A stretch of 64,000 nt of DNA from Corallium rubrum (lineage: Eukaryota > Cnidaria > Anthozoa > Scleralcyonacea > Coralliidae): contig OZ035998.1 in assembly GCA_964035015.1 (NCBI GenBank), forward strand, positions 35,167,628 to 35,231,627. Reading direction: 5' to 3'. Made by a program: the position numbers and the translations under genes. Below, in pieces: positions 52,501-63,438 of the stretch. The notes under the pieces are model-generated. The model did not search any database. It worked only from the letters and a program-made list of their open reading frames with translations, and was not told where the DNA came from. The stretch's first letter is position 1. The number at the start of each line of letters is the position of its first letter.

Positions 52501-54080
52501 AAACAAAAACATATAGAGCAGTTGCCCCACACTTCCATAACCCCACAAAAACATTGCCTTATTTACTGTATCAGTATCAATCTTAGCAATATTTGGTAGT
52601 TGAGGACATTAAATATTTTCGTTACAACAATTTGTCAAACAATAATGCAATCTAGTTAGAAGGTAAAGAAAATCGTTTGAGATAACAAGCATCTCTAGTA
52701 TTACTGCTGTAACATTTAATAGTGAATGAAAAAGATGTCCAACATATTATGTCATCAAAATTATAAGAGCAATAATACATTAATTGTTCTTCAAGACATA
52801 GTGATACATGCAGTAAAAGGTACAATAAATGCTTGCACATTCATAACACAGATTTTGCATGACATTGACAACTGCAGCATACAATTTTACTCCATTAATA
52901 CTGTATAGACTTGGCAGTTCACGCTCTCAACATAGCCTGTCACTGTCTCACTGACATTTGACTATTTGTCATCTACATACATCGACAATATGCTATTTAA
53001 TAGCATATTTCGCTCGTGGACTACCATATACTTACTAAATTTGTAAAAACTTCCTCTTGTTGAATATCCCGCTCCTTGAAATGCTGTCAACGATGACTTA
53101 TGAAATACTTGGTGTACTGTATTTATTGTGGCTTCGGTGGTTTGTCGTGAGTCAATCGTTTTATTCTATGTTTTGATTGGCTCCGAAGGCATTCTTTTGT
53201 TAACTTACATTAACAGCGCGACAACAATATATAGCAGTAGATACAAAAATTATCCAATCATAATGAGTTTTGATCCAAAGCTCGCGACCCTTACTTGAAC
53301 CGAATCCCGCAATCCCGCTCGATTTTTGCTATCCTTGTCTTGACAAATTTGGTTAGCTGATACAATCCTGGCCAACGCCTTCGTTATTTAATATTTAGAA
53401 ATCACGAATCCCTTTGTTCAATCTCTTTATTTCCCAAATCACTTGACAGTGAAAAATTATAAATCTCGTTGAGTCGTTTTCCGTCTCTTTTTGACATACC
53501 GAATCTCGTCCATTCTTTTTGCTTTCTTCCGTTTCTCGTTATCAAAATAATTGTTATCTCGCGTCCCAATAAACCTGTTGTCAGTGTTGTAGATTCTCTG
53601 GAAGGCATGCGTTGCTATTGTCAATACAATGGGACACACCTACTGTTTTGTGTGGCCGTTCATTGCCTTTACTGGCTTCAGTTTGAAGTTTTGAGAATTG
53701 AAACATATATGCAATTACCAGTACGAGGTCAAAACACACATGTCTACGTTGCTTTCACTGAGTTTCCTGAAAGAAAATTTGAGCTTCGGTATCGCACGAA
53801 TCATCGGTTAGCGAAATCAATACGTCTGGTGATAATTTCGAATTTAGACGGTTCTCTTTGATGAACGAAAAATTGGTTAAATCTAATCTACTACGTCTAC
53901 AGTCAGAGTTAATGGAAAATATACATTTTTTGGAAACCCGGCAAACTTCAAAGTGGTTTAATAACAACGCCTGAAGGTGTACTAATCCTTTGTTTTAGCT
54001 TTATCAATATTTAAACAGTATACTACGGTTGAGCGATTGATTCCAAATGATTGCTTCAGTTCATTATACAGATGATTGCT
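52501..54080. other. no gene recognised
   Basis: AT-rich sequence. A 130-codon plus frame at 53469-53861 has no recognisable domain and overlaps other frames. The segment 53930-54060 resembles 35690-35820 (GGCAAACTTCAAAG, TCCTTTGTTTTAG, CGGTTGAG), so part of it is a dispersed repeat. Confidence 0.5.
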
Positions 54081-54083
54081 TCA

Positions 54084-54085
<2 letters not shown>

Positions 54086-54116
<31 letters not shown>
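54086..54116. repeat. (TA)n microsatellite
   Basis: About 30 bases of TA. Confidence 0.93.
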
Positions 54117-54119
<3 letters not shown>

Positions 54120-54144
54120 GTTGTGCATTAAGTATTTCAAAAGC

Positions 54145-54801
54145 AGGGGCGCAACTAGAAAATTTCGAGGGCAGGGGTTGAATGCAAAGAGGGAAAGTCG
54201 TTCAGTATTCTAAACAATTTGGGATACTAGATATCCTCGTTATGCTTCTTCGAGAACACTCAACAACCACAACAACAATCAGTGCCGTAGCATGGCAATT
54301 AGTGACCGCACTTGTAGGGGGATCTGGAGGTTCTCCCCCGGAAATTTTTAAAATCCAAAACCTCGGAAACACCATTTGCAGCAATTTGAGTGAACTTTTT
54401 CATCTAATTCTGTAGCGAGTATAGTTGAAACTTTACTGTAAAAACGAAGAAATTATCACACCAACATACCCTACAGGTTGCCAAAATCCAGCTCTAGTCT
54501 ATGATTGGTTCCGTTTTCGCCATGAGATTCGAAAGCTGAGCCCACAAATTCAGAAAAGCGGTTGTTTTTAGGAAAAACTTGGTGTAGCATATTACAAACT
54601 GGGTACGAGATTGAAGCCGAACTAAAAGCCTCAGCTGAGTCTAGTCGCCAGATTTGCGGAGAATTGTATTGCGTACTATAACAGACGATTAATTATTTGT
54701 TTATCTAATGTCTAATCTAATATTAGAGGTCTCACAAAAAGGGCAGGAGTTAAAAAGGGCAGGGGTTGCAACCCCCCCAACAACGGAGTTACACCCCCTG
54801 T
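54145..54801. mobile_element. degenerate hAT MITE
   Basis: CAGGGGCGCAACTAG at the left and GAGTTACACCCCCTG at the right are inverted hAT-type ends. The GGGGGATCTGGAGG..CCCCCGGAAATTTTT interior block matches other copies. Flanking 8-mers agree only partly, so it is old or truncated. Confidence 0.55.
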
Positions 54802-55307
54802 TCGTAATTGATTTGATCTGTACATGAACTCAACACCTATCAAAATTATATAAAAAGTAAACAAGACGTTCACTCGGGCTACTGCAAAATCGCAGCGAGT
54901 AGGTGGAGGTGTTTTGGATAAAAGGTATTGCAATTGTTATGAAAGCTGCAATCTGGCTATCTATTATCTATTAAAGTCTAAACACATTGGTCACAGACAA
55001 AAGTCAAAACACAATCGAATTCTCCGATAGAAAACGCAATTCGCAATTCGCAAAACACAAAACACAAAACACGATTGCCTGTTTAATATTTAATTTCCAT
55101 ACAGCGTTGACGGTTCACACGTCGAGTCTCCTTGGGGTACTAAATATCAACACAGCATGTTTACCTGTCAAGCCGTCGCTTGCAAGTTCACTTCATCAAC
55201 GTCCTTTGTGATTCCATTCACAGCATTTGAGTAATCCAATGACATTTCATATAGCATTGTATTCAAGTTTCTATTCGTGTTTAGTTTTGTAAGTTCGGGA
55301 GCCATAC

Positions 55308-55416
55308 TTAACATCTTCGTTCACCTTTTTACTTACCCGTTTGGAAAGTTGGTGCAAGCCGTAGCCCGGTGGGGACCTGGGACGAGTAGCGGTCTTGGAT
55401 CCAGGTTAAGATTAAC
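55308..55416 (-). repeat. partial split direct repeat B in copy 2
   Basis: Reverse complement of the last 110 or so bases of B1/B2 (CTTGGATCCAGGTTAAGAT ... TTAACATCTTCGTTCACC), about 90% similar. The GTCAGCTCAAGATCC start is missing. Confidence 0.75.
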
Positions 55417-55436
55417 CTGAATGTCAGGCCTTTATT

Positions 55437-55513
55437 TGTTCTCGCCTTCCGCTAAACCCGGCAGCGCGGGCAGAGTTGCGGGTGAGCGAGAAGGCGAGAA
55501 AAATAAAGGCCTG
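55437..55513. repeat. hairpin (AGGCCTTTATTTGTTCTCGCCTTC)
   Basis: AGGCCTTTATTTGTTCTCGC and GCGAGAAAAATAAAGGCCT are inverted around a GC-rich centre, possibly a small MITE. Confidence 0.6.
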
Positions 55514-55839
55514 AGGAAACTCTTAATAAAACTGTGGGTTCTCCGTCCATCTCATGGACGGGAGCTCTGATTGGCTGACTAATTGAAGTAAGGATTTTGA
55601 TTGGTTCATTCAGATAAACAACTTGCCCATTGGTGCACCGTCAAAGCACAGTCAAGGACAAGGTGCACACCGTGACAAGGTACGTTTCTGTGACCAATTC
55701 ATTCATTTAATCATTTATTATGTCGGATTTCGACTGAATGAGTGCACTTTCTCGTGTCGGATGTGTTTTGTGTGTTCACAGACATAGTTATTGGGCAGTA
55801 ATGTCGCTGGCAAGTATCTTGATATTATTATATACGCTG

Positions 55840-56115
55840 AAGGGCACAACCAGGATTTTTGAAAGGGGGGTGGTTTTTAGATAAAGTTACGACACAAATC
55901 TAGGGGAGTCCGGGGGCATAGCCCCGCGGGAAATTTTTGAACTTTGTAATCCGTAAAATGGCATTTTCTGCATTGAGGACACTTTTGACCCACGTATAAA
56001 GATTTTAAATCACATGATTTAGGCGTCAGAGAGAGTAGAAGTAATTTTTGACCTCGAAAATTTCCCTCGCATCGGCACCCCCGACCCCCCTCTCGTTGCG
56101 CGCCTGTATACGCTT
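55840..56115. mobile_element. hAT-type MITE fragment
   Basis: GGGGGTGG.., GGGGAGTCCGGGGGCATAGC, CCCGCGGGAAATTTTTGAAC and CATTTTCTGCATTGAGGACA are the interior blocks seen in other copies. The right part GACCCCCCTCTCGTTGCGCG resembles a hAT end. No TSD was resolved. Confidence 0.5.
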
Positions 56116-56559
56116 ACAATCGCTGTTCATTAAGTGAAGTTAAGGAGCTGTGTAATAAGATGAAGAGACTTGACATATTGAACGCTGTACATGTGTGGAA
56201 ATAATACTTTCTTTCTTTGCTTTCCTGATGTCTGATTACCCGTCTCGGATGTGTTCACAGACTTAGTTATTGGTCAGTAATGTCGCTGGCAAGTATCTTG
56301 ATATTATATAACTTACACTTGTAATAATAGTTGTGTTGAGATCTGAAGAGACTCGACATATGAACGCTGTTACATGTGTGGAAATACCTTAATAAATACA
56401 GACAATCGTGTTTCGTTATTGCAAATTGTTTTTTCTATCGGAGAATTGGATTGTGTTTTGACTTTTGTCTGTGACCAATGTGTTTAATAGACTTTAGATC
56501 TTAGCACTGCATATAGCACTGTGATTTTGCAGTAGCCCGAGTGAACGCCTGACCAGGCG

Positions 56560-57000
56560 TTTTGTTATATCGGAAATCAGACCATAGAAGGATTTTTCGA
56601 AACTGCTTTGTTAAAAAATTCATTGACGCATTTCGGCTGTGAGTCTTTGAAACCAGAACAAACGACGTACATTCGAAAGCTCGCTGTTGACAGCCAAGAT
56701 GTCTTTGCTGTTTTGCCCACTGGTTTTGGTAAAAGTCTGATATATCACTGGATATTGCCATTTGTGTTCTGTGAACTTCATCGACTTCAACATGGCACGG
56801 TGAGGAATTTCGTTGTGGCAGGTGGAGACCTTGCGAAAAGCAGTCTACTCATGGTCCTTCCTTCGATGATCAGTGACGATGGCTACTGAAGGCGAAGCCG
56901 ATGCGAAAGTCCAAGTTGTTTACGGCAGTGCTGAACAATGGTTGTCAGAAAAGTGGTCCCGTAAGTTACGAAACGGGAATCTCGGAGCAGTTAGTCTTAG
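56560..57000 (+). pseudogene. RecQ-family helicase-like N-terminal fragment
   Basis: The frame 56608-56886 reads LTHFGCESLKPEQTTYIRKL then DVFAVLPTGFGKSLIYHWIL: a RecQ-type motif 0 region and Walker A (PTGFGKS). A second frame (56884-56996) reads VVYGSAEQWLSEKWSRKL, which resembles a later segment of the same helicase group found in cnidarian genomes. The DEAH box and C-terminal helicase motifs are absent, and the frame runs into minisatellite C. It may be a captured fragment or a pseudogene cut by the satellite. Confidence 0.62.
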
Positions 57001-60000
57001 TGGGCAGCACCGTCGTACGCCATTTAGCAAACTCACAGCGGGTAGTGGGCAGCACCGCAGTACGCCATTTAGCAACACTCATAGCGAGTAGTGGGCAGCA
57101 CCGTAGTACGCCATTTAGCAACACTCAAAGTGAGTAGTGGGAAGCACCGTAGTACGCCATTTAGCAACACTCATAGCGAGTAGTGGGCAGCACCGTAGTA
57201 CGCCATTTAGCAACACTCATAGCGAGTAGTGGGCAGCACCGTAGTACGCCATTTAGCAACACTCATAGCGAGTAGTGGGCAGCACCGTAGTACGCCATTT
57301 AGCAACACTCATAGCGAGTAGTCGGCAGCACCGTAGTACGCCATTTAGCAACACTCATAGCGAGTAGTGGGCAGCACCGTAGTACGCCATTTAGCAACAC
57401 TCACAGCGAGTAGTGGGCAGCACCGTAGTACGCCATTTGGCAACACTCATAGCGAGTAGTGGGCAGCACCGTAGTACGCCATTTGGCAACACTCATAGCG
57501 AGTAGTGGGCAGCACCGTAGTACGCCATTTGGCAACACTCGTAGCGAGTAGTGGGCAGCACCGTAGTACGCCATTTAGCAACACTCATAGCGAGTAGTGG
57601 GCAGCACCGTAGTACGCCATTTAGCAACACTCATAGCGAGTAGTGGGCAGCACCGTAGTACGCCGTTTAGCAACACTCATAGCGAGTAGTGAGCAGCCCC
57701 GTAGTACGCCATTTGGCAACACTCATAGCGAGTAGTGGGCAGCACCGTAGTACGCCATTTGGCAACACTCGTAGCGAGTAGTGGGCAGCACCGTAGTACG
57801 CCATTTGGCAACACTCGTAGCGAGTAGTGGGTAGCACCGTAGTACGCCATTTGGCAACACTCATAGCGAGTAGTGGGCAGCACCGTAGTAAGCCATTTAG
57901 CAACACTCATAGTGAGTAGTGGGCAGCACCGTAGTACGCCATTTAGCAACACTCATAGCGAGTAGTGGACCGCACCGTAGTACGCCATTTAGCAACACTC
58001 ATAGCGAGTATTGGGCAGCACCATAGTACGCTATTTAGCAACACTCATAGTGAGTAGTGGGCAGCACCGTAGTACGCCATTTAGCAACACTCATAGCGAG
58101 TAGTGGGCAGCACCGTAGTACGCCATTTAGCAACACTCATAGCGAGTAGTGGGCAGCACCGTAGTACGCCATTTAGCAACACTCATAGCGGGTAGTGGGC
58201 AGCACCGTAGTACGCCATTTGGCAACACTCATAGCGAGTAGTGGGCAGCACCGTAGTACGCCATTTGGCAACACTCATAGCGAGTAGTGGGTAGCACCGT
58301 AGTACGCCATTTGGCAACACTCATAGCGAGTAGTGGGCAGCACCGTAGTAAGCCATTTAGCAACACTCATAGTGAGTAGTGGGCAGCACCGTAGTACGCC
58401 ATTTAGCAACACTCATAGCGAGTAGTGGGCAGCACCGTAGTACGCCATTTAGCAACACTCATAGCGAGTAGTGGACAGCACCGTAGTACGCCATTTAGCA
58501 ACACTCATAGCGAGTATTGGGCAGCACCGTAGTACGCTATTTAGCAACACTCATAGTGAGTAGTGGGCAGCACCGTAGTACGCCATTTAGCAACACTCAT
58601 AGCGAGTAGTGGGCAGCACCGTAGTACGCTATTTAGCAACACTCATAGCGAGTAGTGGGCAGCACCGTAGTACGCCATTTGGCAACACTCATAGCGAGTA
58701 GTGGACACCACCGTAGTACGCCATTTGGCAACACTCATAGCGAGTAGTGGGCAGCACCGTAGTACGCCATTTGGCAACACTCGTAGCGAGTAGTGGGCAG
58801 CACCGTAGTACGCCATTTAGCAACACTCATAGCGAGTAGTGGGCAGCACCGTAGTACGCCGTTTAGCAACACTCATAGCGAGTAGTGGGCAGCACCGTAG
58901 TACGCCATTTGGCAACACTCATAGCGAGTAGTGGGCAGCACCGTAGTACGCCATTTGGCAACACTCGTAGCGAGTAGTGGGCAGCACCGTAGTACGCCAT
59001 TTGGCAACACTCGTAGCGAGTAGTGGGTAGCACCGTAGTACGCCATTTGGCAACACTCATAGCGAGTAGTGGGCAGCACCGTAGTAAGCCATTTAGCAAC
59101 ACTCATAGTGAGTAGTAGGCAGCACCGTAGTACGCCATTTAGCAACACTCATAGCGAGTAGTGGGCAGCACTGTAGTACGCCATTTAGCAACACTCATAG
59201 CGAGTAGTGGGCAGCACCGTAGTACGCCATTTAGCAACACTCATAGCGGGTAGTGGGCAGCACCGTAGTACGCCATTTGGCAACACTCATAGCGAGTAGT
59301 GGGCAGCACCGTAGTACGCCATTTGGCAACACTCATAGCGAGTAGTGGGTAGCACCGTAGTACGCCATTTGGCAACACTCATAGCGAGTAGTGGGCAGCA
59401 CCGTAGTACGCCATTTAGCAACACTCATAGCGAGTAGTGGACAGCACCGTAGTACGCCATTTAGCAACACTCATAGCGAGTATTGGGCAGCACCATAGTA
59501 CGCTATTTAGCAACACTCATAGTGAGTAGTGGGCAGCACCGTAGTACGCCATTTAGCAACACTCATAGCGAGTAGTGGGCAGCACCGTAGTACGCCATTT
59601 AGCAACACTCATAGCGAGTAGTGCGCAGCACCGTAGTACGCCATTTAGCAACACTCATAGCGAGTAGTGGACAGCACCGTAGTACGCCATTTGGCAACAC
59701 TCATAGCGAGTATTGGGCAGCACCATAGTACGCTATTTAGCAACACTCATAGTGAGTAGTGGGCAGCACCGTAGTACGCCATTTAGCAACACTCATAGCG
59801 AGTAGTGGGCAGCACCGTAGTACGCCATTTAGCAACACTCATAGCGAGTAGTGGGCAGCACCGTAGTACGCCATTTAGCAACACTCATAGCGGGTAGTGG
59901 GCAGCACCGTAGTACGCCATTTGGCAACACTCATAGCGAGTAGTGGGCAGCACCGTAGTACGCCATTTGGCAACACTCATAGCGAGTAGTGGGTAGCACC

Positions 60001-61024
60001 GTAGTACGCCATTTGGCAACACTCATAGCGAGTAGTGGGCAGCACCGTAGTAAGCCATTTAGCAACACTCATAGTGAGTAGTGGGCAGCACCGTAGTACG
60101 CCATTTAGCAACACTCATAGCGAGTAGTGGGCAGCACCGTAGTACGCCATTTAGCAACACTCATAGCGAGTAGTGGACAGCACCGTAGTACGCCATTTAG
60201 CAACACTCATAGCGAGTATTGGGCAGCACCATAGTACGCTATTTAGCAACACTCATAGTGAGTAGTGGGCAGCACCGTAGTACGCCATTTAGCAACACTC
60301 ATAGCGAGTAGTGGGCAGCACCGTAGTACGCCATTTAGCAACACTCATAGCGAGTAGTGGGCAGCACCGTAGTACGCCATTTAGCAACACTCATAGCGGG
60401 TAGTGGGCAGCACCGTAGTACGCCATTTGGCAACACTCATAGCGAGTAGTGGGCAGCACCGTAGTACGCCATTTGGCAACACTCATAGCGAGTAGTGGGC
60501 AGCACCGTAGTACGCCATTTAGCAACACTCATAGTGAGTAGTGGGCAGCACCGTAGTACGCCATTTGGCAGCACTCATAGCGAGTAGTGGGCAGCACCGT
60601 AGTACGCCATTTGGCAACACTCGTAGCGAGTAGTGGGTAGCACCGTAGTACGCCATTTGGCAACACTCATAGCGAGTAGTGGGCAGCACCGTAGTACGCC
60701 ATTTAGCAACACTCATAGTGAGTAGTGGGCAGCACCGTAGTACGCCATTAGCAACACTCATAGCGAGTAGTGGGCAGCACCGTAGTACGCCATTTAGCAA
60801 CACTCATAGCGAGTAGTGGGCAGCACCGTAGTACGCCATTTAGCAACACTCATAGCGAGTAGTGGGCAGCACCGTAGTACGCCATTTAGCAACACTCATA
60901 GCGAGTAGTGGGCAGCACCGTAGTACGCCATTTAGCAACACTCATAGCGAGTAGTGGGCAGCACCTTAGTACGCCATTTAGCAACATTCATAGCGAGTCG
61001 TGGGCAGCACCGTAGTACGCCATT
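57001..61024 (-). repeat. minisatellite C, long array (46-bp unit, about 87 copies)
   Basis: The plus-strand unit is GGGCAGCACCGTAGTACGCC-ATTTAGCAACACTCATAGCG-AGTAGT. Variant units (TTTGGC, TCGTAG, TATTGGGCAGCACCATAG, AGCGGGTAG) recur as ordered blocks. The frames at 57667 and 58863 are repeated 1,196 bp (26 units) apart, so the array grew by block duplication. Confidence 0.96.
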
Positions 61025-61560
61025 TTTTTATTAATTTTTTTTTAACCCAATATAAGCTCCGTGCCGATGTGTTCAGTATTTATTCTGTGCCGATGTTTTT
61101 TGTGAACAAAATGAATATTCAGTATACTCCTTGATGGTAGATCATTGTGTCAGACGGTTTGCCACGCCCTCCAATACGCTCGGAGACGTTCGAATATATA
61201 CTTGATAAGCGTCGCTCAACCAACGCCCTAGTGTCTCAATTAGTTGATCCGGGATACCGACTGCAGCAGCTGTCGTCGCGGCTCCTAAACGGAAACTATG
61301 CCCTGAGTAATTGCCCCTTAAACCTAATCGTGTAATGGTTGTTTCTTAGCCTTGTAATGAATACATCTCGTGTCAGAGAGACGCCGTTTCCCTGTATAAA
61401 TAAGGGGCCTGGCTTATATCGCCGCGAAGATGAAGATAGTTCATCAGCACTCGCACCGCACATACATGCGAATGAGCTCTACCAATTCGAAAAGCGTGAC
61501 CTTGATGGAACTGGTCGGTCTTACACGACTTAATTGTGACTAGTATTATCGACGCGTTAA
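61025..61560 (-). other. unique segment of copy 2 between minisatellites C and B
   Basis: Reverse complement of 31871-32310, including the T-rich run next to minisatellite C. The 62-codon plus frame (61147-61335) is interrupted in copy 1 and is not recognised. Confidence 0.6.
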
Positions 61561-61569
61561 GCATCGCAC

Positions 61570-61870
61570 TTGAGCACTCCCACTCCCACCCAGGCTAGAG
61601 TCGAGCATTGTAGGCATTAAACTTGAGCAAATCACTCCTACTGGGACTGGCACCCAGGTTGGAGTCGAGCATTATAAGCGTTGCGCTTAAGCACGAGCAC
61701 GAACTGGCACCCAGGCTAGAGTTGAGCAGGCATTGAACTTGAGCAAATCACTCCTACTGGGACTGACACCCAGGTTAGAGTCGAGCATTATAAGCGTTGC
61801 GCTTGAGCAACAGCACTCCTACTGGGACTGGCACCCAGGCAAGAGTCGAGCACTGTAAACATTGTACTTG
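61570..61870 (-). repeat. minisatellite B in copy 2 (about 4-5 copies)
   Basis: ACTGGCACCCAGG..AGAGTCGAGCA units, the reverse complement of the 65-bp unit in copy 1. Only the block on the C side is present; the second B block of copy 1 is absent here. Confidence 0.85.
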
Positions 61871-61879
61871 AGAAAAAGC

Positions 61880-62440
61880 ACTCATACTGCAAAGCACTCA
61901 TACTGGCATTGCACTAAGCAAAAGCACTCATACTGGCATTGCACTAAGCAAAAGCACTCATACTGACATTGCACTAAGCAAAAGCACTCATACTGGCATT
62001 GCACTAAGCAAAAGCACTCATACTGGCATTGCACTAAGCAAAAGTACTCATACTGGCATTGCACTAAGCAAAAGCTCTCATATCCGCATTGCACTAAGCA
62101 AAAACACTTATACTGGCATTGCACTAAGCAAAAGCTCTCATACTGGCGTTGCACTGAGCAAAAGCACTCATACTGGCATTTCACTAAGCAAAAGCTCTCA
62201 TACTGACCTTACACTAAGCAAAAAACACTCATACTGGCATTGCACTAAGCAAAAGCACTCATACTGGCATTGCACTAAGCAAAAGCTCTCATGCTGGCCT
62301 TGCACAAAGCACAAGCACTCATACTGACATTGCACTAAGCAAACAAACACTCGTACTGACATTGCACTAAGCAAAAGCACGCATATAATGGGATTGCACT
62401 AAACAAAAGCACGCATATAATGGGATTGCACTAAGCAAAA
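61880..62440 (-). repeat. minisatellite A in copy 2 (about 18 copies)
   Basis: GCACTCATACTGGCATTGCA-CTAAGCAAAA units, the reverse complement of the 30-bp unit in copy 1. Confidence 0.93.
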
Positions 62441-62942
62441 GCTTTTTTTCTTCCCCCCCCCTTTTTTTGTTTTGTTTTTTTGTGGGGTTTTTTGACCTAC
62501 AAATTCCCCCCCAGGACTTGTCCATAACTCATAAGCGCGCCAGGAGTCCCAAGGTTAATCCCCTTGACACAGTTACCGCCTGTAATTTGAACTATCTCAG
62601 GAGCTAAGCGTTTTTCGTTTCCTTGCCCCCTGGGAAAGTGGTACGCGGATTTGTAATAATCGGATTTGTAATTGACCTTAAAACCGGTGATTAAAACCTT
62701 AAGTATCTCTAAAAGGTTCTAAAATCCTCGTGCGTTTCGGACGACAAGAAAACTGTTTACGTGATTAACTTAGGTAAAAACAACCCGAGTGGTGACAACA
62801 CTTGGAGTATATCAATTGACACTTCTTTATGCAATTTTTTTGTTTGTTTGTTTTTTGATACGTTAACTCAACAACATGATATCTTATTACTAACAAATGG
62901 TTCCGCTCTAACAGCTAAGCTATGATTCTTATGGGCTATATG

Positions 62943-63438
62943 TAAAAACAGGACCCGGGACCCGGACCGGGGACCCAATGACCCATGTAAAACAAGGACC
63001 CATGTCAAATTGGACGGGGGTTTAAGAAAATATTATATTTTGTGGCGGGGGGTGATATTGGTGAAATTCCAACTAAATAAGAAGTATAAGAGGATAGCAA
63101 TCCGTTCAGAAAATATCCCGTAGTCGCGTTACTTGGCGTGAGAAGCTCGTTCGCTGAAACACGAAGCTAGGCGGTTTGCGGCAATAAATACGCTGGTTAA
63201 GCCACAATCGCGGGCCGGCTGTCTGTTTTTTTATCCTCAGTTTAGGTGTTTTCTCGATTCCAACGAGTTGACAAGTTTCTTATTACAACCATTTGCAACG
63301 TGGTACAATAAAATATCACCCCCCCGCCACCAAATATAATATTTTCTTAACCCCCCGTCCAATTTGGTGTGGGTCCTGGTTTTACATGGGTCCTCGGGTC
63401 CCTGGTCCGGGTCCCGGGTCCTGGTTTTACATATAGCC
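62943..63438. mobile_element. 496-bp MULE-like MITE with 9-bp TSD
   Basis: GGCTATATGTAAAA.CAGGAC.. and its inverse form terminal repeats of about 125 bp, with GGACCCGGGACCCGGACC blocks. GATTCTTAT flanks at 62934-62942 and 63439-63447. Copy 1 of the satellite element lacks it and has a single GATTCTT at the matching place (reverse complement near 28980-28990), which is an empty-site control. Confidence 0.88.

Noticed and set aside
53469..53861. 130-codon plus frame
   Set aside because: No domain recognised, overlapping frames on the other strand of similar length, and neighbouring sequence is a dispersed repeat.
57667..59148. Repeated open frames of 79-94 codons on the minus strand
   Set aside because: They arise from the 46-bp satellite and recur with its block structure; composition and position give no support for a protein.
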